Source: an uncultured Flavobacteriales bacterium
GTDB taxonomy: Bacteria; Bacteroidota; Bacteroidia; Flavobacteriales; Weeksellaceae
Assembly: GCA_937973555.1 (NCBI GenBank)
Contig: CALJKL010000059.1
Coordinates: 1 to 43,629 of the forward strand
DNA length: 43,629 bases
Direction: 5' to 3'
Under the pieces are notes generated by a model that worked only from the letters and a program-made list of their open reading frames with translations, did not search any database and was not told where the DNA came from. The position numbers and the translations under genes are program-made. This document shows positions 16,513 through 24,231 of this stretch, piece by piece (positions within the stretch are counted from its first letter, which is position 1; every line of letters begins with the position of its first letter).

Positions 16513-17652
16513 TTAAATAAAATGTACTATTAGGTAACAAATTGCTGCAATAAGTGCACTTACAGGAATAGTAAGTATCCATGCCCAAAGAAGGCTGACG
16601 GTAATTCCCCATCTTACAGCAGATATTCTTTTTGTTAATCCTACACCGATAATAGAACCTGTAATGGTATGGGTGGTAGATACCGGAATACCGAAATGTT
16701 CAGTAATGAAAAGGGTAATGGCACCAGCAGTTTCTGCACTTACCCCTTCCAGAGGAGTAACTTTGGTAATTCTGGTTCCCATAGTTTTTACAATTTTCCA
16801 TCCTCCACTCATGGTTCCTAAGCCCATAGCTAAAAATGAAGCAAGCGGTACCCAAATGTAATGAGTAGCAAAGAAATCAAATCTTGCTGAAGGCTCCATA
16901 TTCATATAAACAGGGTCTTTTAATAGAACAACATGAAAATATATAATGGCAGCACCTATAATCCCCATAACTTTTTGTGAATCATTGGTGCCATGTCCTA
17001 AACTAAATAGAGCGGAAGAAACCAACTGAAGCTTTTTGAATAACCATTCAGATTTGTTAGGGTTCATTTTTTTGCAAAGATTTACAATGAGAATGGTGAT
17101 GATAACCGAAATAACCATTCCTATAAATGGTGCCATAAAAATGAATAGAAAAATAGGAATTACAACATCAAATTTCACAACCTTGAGATGAAATAATTCT
17201 TTAAATGAAGCTATAATATTAGTGTATATACCAGCATCTGGGTTTGTAAGAGCTATTTCATGATAACTCACTACAAAAGCATGCATAAGTGCAGCGCCAA
17301 TAAAACCTCCAATTAAAGTATGTGATGAAGATGACGGGATGCCAAACCACCAAGTCAATAAATTCCAGAAAATAGCGGCAACAAGGCCGGCAAGAATTAC
17401 TTCAAGAGTGATGTAGTTTTCTGTAACAGTTTTGGCAACAGAATTACCAATTTTGAAGTGGCCCACTACATATGCTGCTAGAAAAAAAGCGGCAAAATTC
17501 CAAAAAGCGGCCCATAATACTGCCTGAAAAGGAGTTAAAACTTTGGTGGAAACGATGGTGGCGATAGAATTGGCAGCATCGTGAAAACCATTGATGAAAT
17601 CAAATATTAAAGCTAACGCAATAATAATGATTAAAAGTATAGGAAAATCCAT
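16513..17652 (-). CDS. pit: PiT family low-affinity inorganic phosphate transporter
   Basis: This inner-membrane phosphate:cation symporter of 379 residues has about 10 hydrophobic segments. The two inverted PiT repeats are visible: GFHDAANSIATIVSTKVL near the N-terminus (about 22-39) and SLGHGTNDSQKVMGI in the middle, each followed by a SSSHTLIGG or STTHTITGS motif later in its half. No large cytoplasmic insertion is present, in line with short bacterial PiT proteins. The gene lies 33 bases after a DUF47 gene on the same strand, the normal bacterial pairing, and ends at a terminator. Confidence 0.95.
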   Translation of the reverse strand: MDFPILLIIIIALALIFDFINGFHDAANSIATIVSTKVLTPFQAVLWAAFWNFAAFFLAAYVVGHFKIGNSVAKTVTENYITLEVILAGLVAAIFWNLLTWWFGIPSSSSHTLIGGFIGAALMHAFVVSYHEIALTNPDAGIYTNIIASFKELFHLKVVKFDVVIPIFLFIFMAPFIGMVISVIITILIVNLCKKMNPNKSEWLFKKLQLVSSALFSLGHGTNDSQKVMGIIGAAIIYFHVVLLKDPVYMNMEPSARFDFFATHYIWVPLASFLAMGLGTMSGGWKIVKTMGTRITKVTPLEGVSAETAGAITLFITEHFGIPVSTTHTITGSIIGVGLTKRISAVRWGITVSLLWAWILTIPVSALIAAICYLIVHFI

Positions 17653-17685
17653 TCGAAAAATTATTTGGTTAATATATGGAATAGA

Positions 17686-18324
17686 TTATGCGTACTTAAT
17701 AACGATGTTTTCAATGGTATTGGCTACATCTTCAGCTTTATCTGTAACTGTTTCTAGATATTCTAGTACAGATTTTACTTTAATGATTCTAATAGGGTCA
17801 TTGCTTTCAAAAACATCTACTATGCCTTGGCTCAATACATCATCAGCAATGTTTTCGTATGAGTTGATTTTAATACAAGATTCTTTTACCTCTCTTGGGT
17901 TTTTAAATTCTTTAAGATTTTTGATGGCATTTTGAATTTCCTGACAAGACTTATAAATCAATAAAGAAAATTCTGAATACTGTTTTACCTCAGGACTCTT
18001 ATAAAGGTAGATGTATTTGGCAGAAGCAAAAATATAATCTGCAATATCATCTAAACCAGAGGTGAGATAATTGATGTCTTCTCTGTCAAAAGGAGTGATG
18101 AAATTTTCACCTAACTGAACAAATATTTCATGAGTGATATCGTCCATTTGATGTTCATAGTCACTCATTTTATTGAGTAAAGTTTCATCATTGATGTCGA
18201 AATCTTTTAATCCTTCGTGAAATTCTTTAGACATTTCTACAAGAATGTCTGCTACTTGTTCGAACAATACAAAGAAAATTTTGTCTTTTGGTTGAAATGC
18301 TCTGAAAATGTTTCCGATTCCCAT
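17686..18324 (-). CDS. DUF47 (PhoU-like) protein
   Basis: This is an all-helical cytoplasmic protein of 212 residues, the expected length for DUF47, which resembles PhoU. Partial PhoU/DUF47 signatures include HQMDDITHEIFVQLGENFITPFDREDI, where the acidic/His residues are likely metal ligands, and the repeated later segment (SYENIADDVLSQ, ETVTDKAEDVANTIENIV). Such proteins are encoded beside PiT transporters and are thought to regulate their activity. It precedes PiT by 33 bases. The DUF2490 gene upstream ends 86 bases before its start. Confidence 0.92.
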   Translation of the reverse strand: MGIGNIFRAFQPKDKIFFVLFEQVADILVEMSKEFHEGLKDFDINDETLLNKMSDYEHQMDDITHEIFVQLGENFITPFDREDINYLTSGLDDIADYIFASAKYIYLYKSPEVKQYSEFSLLIYKSCQEIQNAIKNLKEFKNPREVKESCIKINSYENIADDVLSQGIVDVFESNDPIRIIKVKSVLEYLETVTDKAEDVANTIENIVIKYA

Positions 18325-18410
18325 TTTTTATGTTGTTTAATTTGTTGCAAATTTCTGAAAAAAAAATAGTGTAATAGGTATGGTTTTATTAAGTTTTATT
18401 AACATTAAGC

Positions 18411-19136
18411 TTAATCCGCCACGTTTAGGTGGTCCGCTTCTTTATTATGCTTGCTTAGGGTAAAATTAAACCCTAGATATAAGAAATGAAGATTTCTAAC
18501 AGCAGGAGAAAGTTCTCTCTGCCATAAATACCCCAAATTGGCACTTACGTGATCAGAAAATACATAACCTAAGCCGCCAAAAACCCTGTTTCTTTTAAAT
18601 AAATCATTGTGGGGGCCTACAAATAGTTCATCAAATGCATTCACATAAAATGTTTTGGGTTCCAGCTTTTGATGATTGAGCGGATAAGTGCCAGTAAGTC
18701 TATATCGGTACCTTTCGTCATTACTATTAAGGTCTTTTGCAGGATCATGAAAAAATCTTTTTTCTGCCCTTATTCTGTTATCTATTTTTAGTTTGTCAAG
18801 ATTTATAGAATAGGTGTATTGAAGCCACATCCTGAACTCTTCTTTGGAAATAGTAGAGTTGGTGTAGTTTACATATCTTCCCAAACCTACAAATGCCTGA
18901 TTGTGTTTATTGAAATTATAACCGCCACCTCCTTTTATTTCGTAATAATCGGGCTTGCTGAAATCCTCAATAGAACGTTCCTGCAATTCTGCATACAGCA
19001 TCCAGTTTTTGTCCATATTGTAAGTAAGTGATATCATAGAGAAACCCGAAAGATGCTCATCATTATTCTGGGAATAAAGAAATGATGCAGAAAATATCAA
19101 TATGAGCAGTGACTTTTTCAAGGTAGACTTTTTCAT
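18411..19136 (-). CDS. DUF2490 outer-membrane beta-barrel-like protein
   Basis: This protein of about 241 residues has a signal peptide (LKKSLLILIFSASFLYSQ) and alternating-hydrophobic strands that fit a small outer-membrane beta-barrel, as in DUF2490. Family-like pieces are WMLYAELQERSIEDFSKPDYYEI, RMWLQYTYSINLDKL, RAEKRFF and the final strand LHFLYLGFNFTLS. The frame is open to a TTG at 19145, but the ATG at 19136 is preferred because it directly begins the signal peptide. A perfect -7 box (TATCTTTG, 19150-19143 minus) lies only 6 bases upstream, so the mRNA would have almost no leader. It precedes DUF47 and PiT; a porin for phosphate is an inference. Confidence 0.75.
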   Translation of the reverse strand: MKKSTLKKSLLILIFSASFLYSQNNDEHLSGFSMISLTYNMDKNWMLYAELQERSIEDFSKPDYYEIKGGGGYNFNKHNQAFVGLGRYVNYTNSTISKEEFRMWLQYTYSINLDKLKIDNRIRAEKRFFHDPAKDLNSNDERYRYRLTGTYPLNHQKLEPKTFYVNAFDELFVGPHNDLFKRNRVFGGLGYVFSDHVSANLGYLWQRELSPAVRNLHFLYLGFNFTLSKHNKEADHLNVAD

Positions 19137-19178
19137 TTTGAACAAAGATAAAATTTACATTAATAATTAATATTAAGT

Positions 19179-19208
19179 TTATGTTAAGTTTAACTTTGCT
19201 TAACATAA
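19179..19208. promoter_or_regulatory. Perfect 10-bp inverted repeat upstream of the phosphate locus
   Basis: TTATGTTAAG and CTTAACATAA form a perfect inverted repeat with a 10-base spacer, about 45-70 bases upstream of the DUF2490 start. There is no T-run, so it is more likely a protein-binding site than a terminator. The regulator is unknown. Confidence 0.4.
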
Positions 19209-19223
19209 TATTTGTCATATGAT

Positions 19224-19256
19224 AAAAAAAAACAGCGAGAATATCGCTGTTTTTTT
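19224..19256 (-). terminator. Terminator after the second DEAD-box helicase gene
   Basis: AAAAAACAGCGA and TCGCTGTTTTTT form a perfect 12-bp stem around GAATA, with A- and T-runs on both sides. It starts about 20 bases after the minus-strand helicase stop. Confidence 0.82.
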
Positions 19257-19276
19257 ATGGGTTTATTGGGTAGAGA

Positions 19277-20977
19277 TTAATTGGCCACTTCGGCTCTCAT
19301 CTCCTTTCCTTTAAATTTCATAGAAGGAAGACTGTTTAGTATTTCCTGTTTATAGTTTTTATCAACTTCAAAGAAGCTAAATTTATCCAGGATTTCTATA
19401 TCGCCTATGTCAGCACGTTTTTTAGATTTTGCAGTTGCCTTGTTAATAATGTCTAGCATATCTGTTTTCTTCAGGCTGTCTCTTTTCCCAAGGTTAAAGA
19501 AAAAACGCGTCATGTTTTCGTTGTTTCTTCTCTTGTCACCACCGCCTCTTCTATCACGGTCGCGGCCTCTATCTCGGTCTCTTCCGCCATCTCTTCCTCT
19601 ATCTCGGTCGCGGCCTCTTTCTCTTCTACTGCTAGGAACATCGCTTTCTTTAGAAAGTCTCATTTCCTGCAAGTCGTTTCTGTCTTTATAATAGAGTGCC
19701 AAATCTTTCAATTGGAATTGCAACAACTGATGCACCAATTCTTCTTTGGTAAAGTTAGACAAGTCTGGAATGAGTTTATCGTCAAATTCGAAGAAGTCTT
19801 CATGCTCGGTAAACAGTTTTTCGAAAACCCCTCCTACTTGAGATTTGATAATCTCTTTCCCTGTAGGGATTTTCTTTTCTGTCATTTCTATTTTGGTAGA
19901 AATTTTTATTTGCTTCAGTTTACGGGTTTCTTCCGGCTTTATCAAAGCCATAGAAATACCGTCTTTACCAGCTCTACCGGTTCTTCCGCTTCGGTGAACA
20001 AAAACTTCTGGATCATCCGGAAGAGAGTAATGGATAACGTGGGTTAATGAGTCCACATCCAATCCTCTTGCTGCAACGTCAGTAGCTACTAAGATATCCA
20101 GGTTTTTCAATCTGAATTTCTTCATTACCGTATCACGCTGTGCCTGAGAAAGGTCTCCATGCAAGGCGTCTGCAGCATAAGAGTTTTGCATTAAGAAATC
20201 TGCCACCTCTTGAGTTTCCATTCTCGTTCTACAGAAGATAATAGAATACTGGTTTGGGTTAGCGTCCAAAAGTCTTTTCAAAGCCTCTTTCTTTTGTCTG
20301 TAGCCTACCACGTAATATTCGTGAGCAATGTTTTTCTTCACTGCATTGATGCTTCCTACAGAAATTTTGTGAGGATTTGTTAAATAGTTTTTAGAGATAC
20401 GTTCTACCTCCTTGTTCATCGTAGCAGAGAAAAGGAAAGTCTGTTTTTCTGATGGCGTCTCGCTTAAAATGGTTTCCAAATCGTCTTTGAAACCCATAGA
20501 AAGCATTTCGTCTGCCTCGTCTAAAACAAGCCAGTGTATCGCCGAAAAATCCAAAGCCTTTCTTCCGATCAAATCAATCACACGTCCCGGAGTTCCTACA
20601 ATAATTTGTGGTTTCTCACGAAGCGAACGAATTTGTTCGGTAATGCTGCTTCCTCCGTAAACTGCGGTAGTTTTAACGTTGGGAAGGTATTTTGTATAAT
20701 TCTTGATGTCTTTGGTAATCTGAAGGCAAAGTTCACGAGTAGGGCAAAGCACCAATAACTGGATTTTACGACTTGTGTCGTCTATCATATCCAGAATCGG
20801 AAGCGAAAATGCTGCTGTTTTGCCTGTTCCTGTTGCCGCAAGTGCGATGAGATCGCGAATATCCGAAAGGATAAAAGGAATAGTCTGTTTCTGGATTTCT
20901 GTCGGCTGTTCGTAGCCGAGTTCGCCAATAGCCTGAAGCAATTCAGGACTTAAATTGGATTCCGTAAATAAATTCAT
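19277..20977 (-). CDS. DEAD-box RNA helicase with DbpA-type RNA-binding tail
   Basis: This 566-residue ATP-dependent RNA helicase is of the DeaD/CsdA-DbpA type, probably working in ribosome biogenesis or cold adaptation. The core motifs are complete: Q (PTEIQKQTIPF), AATGTGKTAAF, PTREL, TPGRVID, DEAD, SATM, IFCRTR, VATDVAARGLDV and HRSGRTGRAG. After the core comes a charged, highly repetitive Arg/Asp/Gly linker (about residues 450-490, repeats like GRDRDRGRD). It is followed by a DbpA C-terminal domain (about 490-562, starting MTRFFFNLGKRDSL), which binds structured RNA. ATG 20977 is the natural start. It is the second helicase of this family in the window. Confidence 0.93.
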   Translation of the reverse strand: MNLFTESNLSPELLQAIGELGYEQPTEIQKQTIPFILSDIRDLIALAATGTGKTAAFSLPILDMIDDTSRKIQLLVLCPTRELCLQITKDIKNYTKYLPNVKTTAVYGGSSITEQIRSLREKPQIIVGTPGRVIDLIGRKALDFSAIHWLVLDEADEMLSMGFKDDLETILSETPSEKQTFLFSATMNKEVERISKNYLTNPHKISVGSINAVKKNIAHEYYVVGYRQKKEALKRLLDANPNQYSIIFCRTRMETQEVADFLMQNSYAADALHGDLSQAQRDTVMKKFRLKNLDILVATDVAARGLDVDSLTHVIHYSLPDDPEVFVHRSGRTGRAGKDGISMALIKPEETRKLKQIKISTKIEMTEKKIPTGKEIIKSQVGGVFEKLFTEHEDFFEFDDKLIPDLSNFTKEELVHQLLQFQLKDLALYYKDRNDLQEMRLSKESDVPSSRRERGRDRDRGRDGGRDRDRGRDRDRRGGGDKRRNNENMTRFFFNLGKRDSLKKTDMLDIINKATAKSKKRADIGDIEILDKFSFFEVDKNYKQEILNSLPSMKFKGKEMRAEVAN

Positions 20978-21057
20978 TTAAAGATCGTCTAATTATTATG
21001 AGTGCAAAGATACACTTTTTATTTTTAATAAAAATTATACTGAATTTTTGTGAATTT

Positions 21058-21195
21058 TTTAACGCGCCTTTTCCGGCTTTCCGTTGCAATCTTTTTCTTT
21101 TCCTCTTCTTTATCCCTTGCAAAGAAAAAGGATTTACACTGCAATCCGGGGCGGGAGGATTCGTATTAAGTTATGTTTCCTTCGGAATGACAAAA
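21058..21195. repeat. Dispersed GC-richer repeat element, copy 1
   Basis: An intergenic block clearly richer in GC than its surroundings has an imperfect long hairpin. ATCTTTTTCTTT (near 21090) pairs with AAAGAAAAAGGAT (near 21121-21133), and flanking GCAATC-like words recur (CCGTTGCAATC, CACTGCAATCCGGGGCG). It shares these words with the block at 29161-29262. The right end reads TTCCTTCGGAATGAC, resembling a word inside the glycosyltransferase-like gene at 5201. I recall similar elements in many flavobacterial genomes, but only this window was read. Confidence 0.6.
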
Positions 21196-21209
21196 CGTTG
21201 AAAATTTCT

Positions 21210-21217
21210 TAATTTTG
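21210..21217 (+). promoter_or_regulatory. Putative -7 element of the DUF2461 gene
   Basis: TAATTTTG is a perfect TAnnTTTG match ending 16 bases before the ATG at 21234, the same spacing as at hpt. It lies just outside the dispersed repeat. Confidence 0.5.
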
Positions 21218-21233
21218 AAAAAAATACATTTAT

Positions 21234-21887
21234 ATGCAATCTTCAACATTTGAATTTCTAAATAAACTATCCAAAAACAACAACCGAGATTGGTTTAATG
21301 AAAATAAAGGTCTTTACACAAATGCCCAGCAAGATGTGGTGGCTTTGATAACGGATTTGATAGAAGAAATGTCTGCCTTTGATGAAGAAATAGCCAAGTT
21401 GGATGCTAAAAAGTCTTTGTTTAGGATTTATAGAGATACCCGTTTTTCTAAGGATAAGTCGCCTTGTAAAACTAATTTTGGGGCTAGTTTAGGCATGGGA
21501 AAAGGCAGCCAAAAAGCGGGCTACTATCTGCATATAGAACCTGGGAAGTCTTTTTTGGCGGGCGGGGTTTATCAGCCGGAGTTTACTGTTCTCAAAGAAA
21601 TCAGAAAAGAAATTTCTGCTTTTGGGGACGATTTTTTAGAAGTGTTAAACCATAAGGATTTCAAAAAGTATTTTGGAGAATTAGACCAAGGAGATAAACT
21701 GAAAAAGGTGCCGCAAGGTTTTGAAAAAGACGATAAAATGGCAGAATTTTTAAAACTGAAAAACTTTATTGTGGTTTATAATTTAAAAGATGAAGAACTG
21801 CTGGATCCAAAAGTAGCGAAGCATTTTGCCAAAATCTACAAAGCCATGAAGCCTTTAAATGATTTTCTAGATACCCCATTTAAATAA
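21234..21887 (+). CDS. DUF2461 (TIGR02453-like) protein
   Basis: This cytoplasmic protein has 217 residues. It shows the DUF2461 pattern: an opening FEFLNKLSKNNNRDWFNENK, a middle RIYRDTRFSKDKSPCKTNFG, then GYYLHIEPGKSFLAGGVYQPE, and a C-terminal helical region. The function of the family is not established. The start is fixed by the upstream -7 element and the immediate family motif. It stands alone between a dispersed repeat and a bidirectional terminator. Confidence 0.88.
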   Translation: MQSSTFEFLNKLSKNNNRDWFNENKGLYTNAQQDVVALITDLIEEMSAFDEEIAKLDAKKSLFRIYRDTRFSKDKSPCKTNFGASLGMGKGSQKAGYYLHIEPGKSFLAGGVYQPEFTVLKEIRKEISAFGDDFLEVLNHKDFKKYFGELDQGDKLKKVPQGFEKDDKMAEFLKLKNFIVVYNLKDEELLDPKVAKHFAKIYKAMKPLNDFLDTPFK

Positions 21888-21917
21888 AAAAGTCAGAGTT
21901 CAACTCTGACTTTCTTT
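21886..21917. terminator. Bidirectional terminator, DUF2461 / thioredoxin-like genes
   Basis: AAAGTCAGAG and CTCTGACTTT form a perfect stem around TTCAA, with an A-run before and a T-rich run after. It lies between two converging genes whose stops are on either side. Confidence 0.85.
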
Positions 21918-22433
21918 TTATTTAGATAATTCGTCTATAGTTTTCTGGATTTCCGGATCTTCCGGGAGAATCGCATAATATTTGGCAATGCCTCCTTTTT
22001 GATTGATGACCATATATCTCGGAATCCAGTTGAGGTCTATGTAATTGTTGAAAGCGTTTTTCCAACCTTCGCTGAACCAATAGTTTTCTTTGTTCTGCAT
22101 TTCGTGTTTTTCAATGCCTTTTTTCCATGCGTCAAAATTTCTATCCAGAGATAGGAATACAAAATCTACTTTTGGGTTATTGGCTTCCAATTCTTTGGCC
22201 TTAGGCATCGCGTTAAGACAATCTCTACACCAACTTGCCCATAAGTCTAATACTAATATTTTGCCTTTGTGGTCTTTTAAGATTTTGGATAGGGTAACAG
22301 TTTTTCCATTGACATCTGTTACCTTTTGTGCCAATGCTTCTTTAGAGAATTTGGTTTTTAACACTTTTGGAACTTCCTGCGAAAAACACAGTAGGAAGCT
22401 TGTCATGAGAAGTGCGGTAAATAAATTTTTCAT
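21918..22433 (-). CDS. Exported TlpA-like thioredoxin-fold protein
   Basis: This 171-residue protein has a signal peptide (LFTALLMTSFLLCFSQ) and a thioredoxin-like domain of TlpA/ResA type. The redox motif is WASWCRDC (Cys69/Cys72), and a following MPKAKELEANNPKVDFVFLSLD stretch is typical of peroxiredoxin/TlpA folds. It probably reduces or isomerises periplasmic disulfides; the target is unknown. Trp-Ile-Pro in LNWIPRYMVIN is the conserved cis-proline region. It lies 15 bases downstream of the alpha-amylase gene and probably shares its transcript, though I see no functional link. Confidence 0.9.
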   Translation of the reverse strand: MKNLFTALLMTSFLLCFSQEVPKVLKTKFSKEALAQKVTDVNGKTVTLSKILKDHKGKILVLDLWASWCRDCLNAMPKAKELEANNPKVDFVFLSLDRNFDAWKKGIEKHEMQNKENYWFSEGWKNAFNNYIDLNWIPRYMVINQKGGIAKYYAILPEDPEIQKTIDELSK

Positions 22434-22448
22434 TTTTTATTAGATGGA

Positions 22449-24080
22449 TTATAATTTCTCCAGCAAAACTACAGAAAAATTATTGTTGAGGGAAACTTTG
22501 CCGTCTATCACTTTCATGGACATTCCTGAATAAGCATCTCTTACTCGGGTTCCATTTTCAAAAATTCCGGATACGTTAACCACTTTATTCCCTAATGGTA
22601 AATCTAAACCGATTACCACTTTGTCATTGTTGAAAATTCTAGAAAACCAATAAGGAGAGTTGGAAATCATTTGGTGCTTTCCGGCGCCAACTGCTGGGTG
22701 GTTTCTTCTGAATTGCCCTAGTTTTTGCCAATGCTCCAATAATTTTTGAGTTTCAGGATTGTTTTTAATGTCATCCCAGTTCATGTTAGAGCGCAGGTTG
22801 GCGTCTCCTTCCGCACCCGGAACAATGAGTTTTCTGCCGGTTTCATCTCCATAATAGATTTGAGCAATACCAGGAGCCAAAAGCAGTTTGTTGGCAGATT
22901 CGTAAGTTTTTTTTCTTTCTTTGTCAAAAGGCCAACTGTCATCATGAGATGAGATGTAATTCATCACGGTATTCCCTTTCAAGTCATTTTGAAGGATTTT
23001 ATTATAACTGCTAAAAAGTTCTTCATAAGATTTATTGGCATCACCTTTAAACTCAAAATTAATCATGGCATTAAATCCATTTTGGTAGTAGTTTACTTTT
23101 TTGTCTCCAAAGTCAAACCATCTCTTTTGAGCAATGCCATAACCATAGACTTCTGATACGGTAAAGAAAGGGGTGTTGTCTAAAACTTTTTTTGGATTCT
23201 TTAATTTATATTCTGCAAAGGCCTGGTTGCATACCTCTTTGAAGTCTTTCCATACATCTTCATTGGTATGTTTTGCCGTATCTACTCTGTAGCCATCAAT
23301 TCCATATTTTAGAATATAATCTGCAAGCCACTTCATGATATAATATTTTGGAGCTCTTGGGTAATGGTTTTTTACAAAAAATACATTCAGTTCTGAAACT
23401 TCCTTTTCATAACGGCCTTCTTTTCTCCATTTGTCTTCTAAAATATGGGGCAATCCTACATCTTCATTACTTTCGGTTATAACATCTGGAAGATTGTCTA
23501 CCAATGTACATGCAGTAGTGGTGATGTAGTTTTGATAAGTGCATTTTGGCGAAGTTCTTACCCATTTGTTGGGGTATTCTGGGTCAGCATAGGTTACAGG
23601 TCCTGTATGGTTGATAACGGCATCCAAAAGAATTCTAATACCTTGTTTATGAGCTTTTTCTACCATTTCTTTTAGGTCTGCTTCTGTACCAAAATTAGGG
23701 TCAAGGGCGGTCCAGTCTTTTGTCCAATATCCATGGAAGGCATAGGTGTTGCCAGTTCCTTCATTGGTAGCGCCATGGATCTGTTCTACCACTGGGGTAA
23801 TCCAAATAGCATTAACGCCCAATTTGGTGAAATATCCTTCATCTAATTTTTGGATAATTCCACGGATATCGCCTCCTTCGAAACCTCTTAGTTTGGCTGT
23901 TTTTTCTGTTCTGTTAAAATTAACATCGTTGTTGGGATTGCCATTGTTGAAACGGTCTGTAACCGCAAAATAAAGGTTTGCTCCTTCCCAGTTAAATGAT
24001 TCTTTAGAAGTATTTTGAACACTTGTGCAACTCGCTAAAAAGGCGAAAGCCGAAAGCAGAATTATTCTTTTCATATTCAT
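22449..24080 (-). CDS. Lipoprotein alpha-amylase, glycoside hydrolase family 13
   Basis: This lipoprotein of 543 residues has lipobox LASC with the lipidated Cys18, so it is anchored in the outer or inner membrane. The GH13 catalytic barrel is complete: LYFAVTDRFNNGNP near the start, DAVINH (153-158), the nucleophile region GYRVDTAKH (Asp267), acid/base SEVYGYG (Glu310), and HDDSWPF (Asp380). A beta-rich C-terminal domain follows. It should cleave alpha-1,4-glucans outside the cytoplasm. It is not part of a visible SusC/SusD-type starch locus. The start ATG could also be 24074 (MKR). The downstream TlpA-like gene follows after 15 bases. Confidence 0.93.
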   Translation of the reverse strand: MNMKRIILLSAFAFLASCTSVQNTSKESFNWEGANLYFAVTDRFNNGNPNNDVNFNRTEKTAKLRGFEGGDIRGIIQKLDEGYFTKLGVNAIWITPVVEQIHGATNEGTGNTYAFHGYWTKDWTALDPNFGTEADLKEMVEKAHKQGIRILLDAVINHTGPVTYADPEYPNKWVRTSPKCTYQNYITTTACTLVDNLPDVITESNEDVGLPHILEDKWRKEGRYEKEVSELNVFFVKNHYPRAPKYYIMKWLADYILKYGIDGYRVDTAKHTNEDVWKDFKEVCNQAFAEYKLKNPKKVLDNTPFFTVSEVYGYGIAQKRWFDFGDKKVNYYQNGFNAMINFEFKGDANKSYEELFSSYNKILQNDLKGNTVMNYISSHDDSWPFDKERKKTYESANKLLLAPGIAQIYYGDETGRKLIVPGAEGDANLRSNMNWDDIKNNPETQKLLEHWQKLGQFRRNHPAVGAGKHQMISNSPYWFSRIFNNDKVVIGLDLPLGNKVVNVSGIFENGTRVRDAYSGMSMKVIDGKVSLNNNFSVVLLEKL

Positions 24081-24170
24081 AAAAATTAGTGGGGTAAATT
24101 TAATGATTATTCATAAAAAGCTGATGGAATTTGAAATTAAATTTCATGAATGTTAATTATGCTCACTTAA

Positions 24171-24202
24171 TTTGCAGGAACAGTTTTTTACCTTTATCTT
24201 TG
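24171..24202 (+). promoter_or_regulatory. Promoter of purA (TTTG-N20-TATCTTTG)
   Basis: TTTG at 24171-24174 and TATCTTTG at 24195-24202 are separated by exactly 20 bases, matching the -33/-7 consensus of the Bacteroidetes primary sigma factor. The ATG is 29 bases beyond the -7 box. Confidence 0.75.
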
Positions 24203-24231
24203 TGAAAATCTAATAAAAAATACAATCATTT

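Noticed and set aside
20998..21201. Plus-strand frame of 67 codons before DUF2461
   Set aside because: Lies in the dispersed repeat, no conserved features; non-coding repeat is the better explanation.
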